Positions 61,942 to 64,000 of a DNA stretch of 64,000 nt are shown here, piece by piece. This DNA comes from Pseudanabaena sp. PCC 6802 (lineage in GTDB: Bacteria; Cyanobacteriota; Cyanobacteriia; Pseudanabaenales; Pseudanabaenaceae). The translations under genes and the position numbers were made by a program. The stretch lies in contig NZ_KB235914.1 in NCBI RefSeq assembly GCF_000332175.1, forward strand, positions 2,786,868 to 2,850,867, read 5' to 3'. Position 1 is the first letter of the stretch. Every line of letters begins with the position of its first letter. The notes beneath the pieces were generated by a model. It did no database searches, had not been told where the DNA came from, and saw only the letters and a list, made by a program, of their open reading frames with translations.

Positions 61942-62131
61942 AGGGCTACTCCAGGACTCCTGCGATCTAGATCTAACTTAACATACGTAGCGACTGGGGC
62001 AGCACTGCCCATAACAGCTAGAGTGAAGCCTCTCTGCGATCGCCTTACCTACACTCCAGAATCAGGAAATCTCGTTGGCAATCTGCTATATAGTTGTCAC
62101 ATTAGATCCACAAGCGATCCCAACAACGTCT

Positions 62132-62536
62132 ATGAATACGCAGAACTACGAGTTCAATGACTCAGAAAACAGTATATTTGCTGATGTCGCTACCAAAATG
62201 AGAGCCGTTGGCTTTATCAGCATGTTCTTTGGCTCGGTGGGAGCTGTACTGAGCCTCTTTCTCTTGTCACAGGCTAAAGAACCCCGTGCCACTCACCAAG
62301 CCATCCTGGGAATCATCCAGGGAGGTTATTTTCTCTTGATTGGAACCTGGACGAGTAATGCTGGCTCGTCGTTTAAGCAAATTGTCGATAGTAGAGGGAA
62401 AGATATTAGTAACCTCATGGATGCTATGAGATCCCTCAGGAAACTGTATACGCTGCAATACTGGCTGCTGGCCTTGGCAATGGTGGTTGTTGTATTTGCT
62501 GCGATCGCCAGCTTTTTAGCAGGACTGAAAGTGTAG
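62132..62536 (+). CDS. Three-helix membrane protein, unknown
   Basis: 134 aa from the ATG at 62132. Three hydrophobic segments: GFISMFFGSVGAVLSLFLL, ILGIIQGGYFLLIGTW and WLLALAMVVVVFAAIASFL. Between the second and third is a polar loop (SFKQIVDSRGKDISNLMDAM). The order resembles small cyanobacterial membrane proteins of unknown function, with no motif that points to a role. It is divergent from the long Uma2 gene. Confidence 0.7.
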   Translation: MNTQNYEFNDSENSIFADVATKMRAVGFISMFFGSVGAVLSLFLLSQAKEPRATHQAILGIIQGGYFLLIGTWTSNAGSSFKQIVDSRGKDISNLMDAMRSLRKLYTLQYWLLALAMVVVVFAAIASFLAGLKV

Positions 62537-62728
62537 CTCGCAGTGCTTGCAACATAGGTTTTAAAAAAGCCGTCTCCCTGCCCCTCTGCCTCCTATAGCG
62601 CTAGGCAAATTCAAAGTTTTACGGTAAATTTTGAGGTTTGGCAACGCCGTGAGTTAATAATTCGGTGTTGTATTGGGTATTATATAAATATTAAGATATG
62701 TAAACTCCTACCCGATCGCACACAACTG

Positions 62729-63016
62729 ATGCAAACACTAATGCAAACAAAATCTATGACTGGAAATCCGCCTGCAAAGATTGGCAAACCGATGGAGGCT
62801 TTTGTTTTAGAGAAGGCGACATTACGTCATTGTCAACTACAACTTGAAGGTTTTGATAAACCCGTAGCAGGCATCGAGTACAAAGGCGAGTACTACAGTT
62901 TTTTCAGATTTTTGACCACATGGGATGAAGCTGAAAAAATTGCCAACCGTCTCAAAGGCACTTGCGTAATCACGCCAGTTAAAAAAGGTTGGGTAATTTG
63001 GGCTTACGAATATTAG
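62729..63016 (+). CDS. Conserved small cyanobacterial protein
   Basis: 95 aa; internal ATGs at codons 5 and 10 are alternative starts. The core pattern QLEGFDKPVAGIEYKGEYY, SFFRFLTTWDEAEKIANRL and GWVIWAYE is that of a small single-domain cyanobacterial protein that I have seen only as hypothetical. The strong alternation of charged and aromatic residues suggests a compact alpha/beta fold. It is convergent with thiG. Confidence 0.7.
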   Translation: MQTLMQTKSMTGNPPAKIGKPMEAFVLEKATLRHCQLQLEGFDKPVAGIEYKGEYYSFFRFLTTWDEAEKIANRLKGTCVITPVKKGWVIWAYEY

Positions 63017-63121
63017 TCAGTGTCTGGCGTGCTGTGGAGAATTTTTTGATGAGTTGGCAACCCTCAAAATACTTCCCAGCAATCGATATTTAAACTGGCC
63101 GACAACTCAACTTACCAGGTA

Positions 63122-63982
63122 TTAGCTATTAACGGTGCCAGTTAGGGGGGAACTGGCACTAGCGTAGGCTTTAATTGGAATGCGCCCAGCTAAATAAGCC
63201 ATTCTGCCCGCCTCCGCAGCCATTCTCATGCCAGTTGCCATACTTACCGGATCGCTAGCCTGGGCGATCGCCGTATTAATCAACAACGCATCTGCACCCA
63301 TTTCCATTGCTGCTGCCGCTTCGCTGGGCACCCCAATCCCAGCATCTACTACTACGGGAACTTGGGCGCGATCGATAATAATGGCGATATTGGCGGCATT
63401 TTTAATGCCCTGCCCCGATCCAATCGGCGAACCGAGCGGCATCACGGTCGCACAGCCAATTTCTTCTAAGGCTTTTGCTAAGAGCGGGTCAGCATTGATG
63501 TAAGGCAGAACGGCAAAACCTTCTTTGACTAGTTGTTCGGCAGCGCGATAAGTACCAATTGGATCTGGGAGTAAATACTTGGCATCGGGAATTACTTCCA
63601 GCTTCACGAAATTGTTGTCCTCCTGCCCGAGGATCTTAGCCATTTCTCTCCCCAGCCGCGCCACCCGCACTGCCTCCTCAGCAGTCTGGCATCCCGCCGT
63701 GTTTGGTAATAACCAGTATTTGCTCCAGTCCAGCGCTTCTGCTAAACCCTCGTGACCTGGTGCATTAGTTTGCACCCGCCGCACTGCTACCGTGACGATT
63801 TCGCTACCGCTAGCAGCGATCGCCGCTCGCATGACTTCAAAATTGGTATATTTACCCGTACCAGTCATTAAGCGCGAGTTAAACTTCCGTCCTGCAATTT
63901 CTAGCTGCTTAATTCCAAGATCGGAGCCAGAAGTAGGGGTGTTTTCAGGCGATATAGTGGTGGGCTGTAACTGTGTAGGCAT
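63122..63982 (-). CDS. thiG: Thiazole synthase
   Basis: 286 aa. ThiG condenses deoxyxylulose phosphate, dehydroglycine and ThiS thiocarboxylate to the thiazole phosphate of thiamin. The TIM barrel is recognisable from [42 protein letters not shown] and [17 protein letters not shown], whose Lys127 is the Schiff-base residue. [20 protein letters not shown] and [17 protein letters not shown] form the phosphate site. The first 25 residues are an extension over the usual start, so a later start is possible. No ThiS or ThiO is visible before the window ends. Confidence 0.95.
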   Translation of the reverse strand: MPTQLQPTTISPENTPTSGSDLGIKQLEIAGRKFNSRLMTGTGKYTNFEVMRAAIAASGSEIVTVAVRRVQTNAPGHEGLAEALDWSKYWLLPNTAGCQTAEEAVRVARLGREMAKILGQEDNNFVKLEVIPDAKYLLPDPIGTYRAAEQLVKEGFAVLPYINADPLLAKALEEIGCATVMPLGSPIGSGQGIKNAANIAIIIDRAQVPVVVDAGIGVPSEAAAAMEMGADALLINTAIAQASDPVSMATGMRMAAEAGRMAYLAGRIPIKAYASASSPLTGTVNS

Positions 63983-64000
63983 GAATTTAAGCGCGATCGA

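Overview
The window looks like cyanobacterial chromosome. HIP1 octamers (GCGATCGC) are scattered through most of it, and several genes are cyanobacterial markers: PipX directly upstream of ispE, DUF4278, DUF4359, DUF3611 and UPF0182 proteins, and a photosystem-II-type S4 protein. The genus is not determinable from this alone. The region is heavily worked over by mobile DNA: three identical copies of a 1484-bp IS, two identical IS5-type copies, one IS630-type element, IS1 and IS1595 debris, at least two MITE families, and a REP-like hairpin family beside a decayed REP-associated transposase.

Layout. 1-5 kb is housekeeping: an SLH lipoprotein, tRNA-Tyr, pipX-ispE, sppA-aroK. 5.2-7.9 kb is a toxin-antitoxin and IS graveyard. 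7.9-11 kb has small conserved proteins, a GHL10-type hydrolase, a TfoX-like protein and an orphan UmuD. 13.9-20.3 kb has a kinase-fold phosphotransferase, a Nudix hydrolase, a quinone-oxidoreductase-like protein, DUF3611 and a large UPF0182 membrane protein. 20.5-25.4 kb is defence-like: a cytosine-5 methyltransferase overlapping an OLD-type ATPase/TOPRIM protein, a RelE/HigA-type pair between direct repeats, and a solitary nuclease-like protein.

25.6-33.1 kb is a complete STM4015-4014-4013-4012-4011-type cluster (LRR-like protein, ATP-grasp-like protein, alkaline-phosphatase-superfamily hydrolase, two radical SAM proteins). All neighbouring genes overlap. The first gene is split by an IS5-type element and the last by the 1484-bp IS; both can be rejoined exactly by removing the IS and one target duplication. 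33.8-41.7 kb is a signalling block: a NarX/NarL-like pair, DUF4278, small membrane proteins, a di-haem cytochrome c peroxidase and a large DAHL/PAS hybrid kinase. 41.9-51.6 kb has an ABC-F ATPase, a Calx-beta/RTX secreted protein, CobU, a GNAT and a phosphohexomutase.

51.57-56.57 kb is a 5-kb island between two perfect 40-bp direct repeats. Each repeat holds the 3' ends of two convergent genes (phosphohexomutase and a pRiA4-ORF3-like protein), so both genes stay intact. The cargo is an HTH-NACHT (NLR-like) gene, now split by an IS after codon 16, carrying a hexanucleotide-repeat tract, plus REP hairpins and a REP-transposase pseudogene. The rest has two Uma2-family proteins, a FemAB-like acyltransferase, the S4 protein and thiG.

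The strongest candidates for something undescribed are the 40-bp-repeat NACHT island, the methyltransferase/ATPase-TOPRIM pair, and the doubly interrupted STM4011-4015 pathway.
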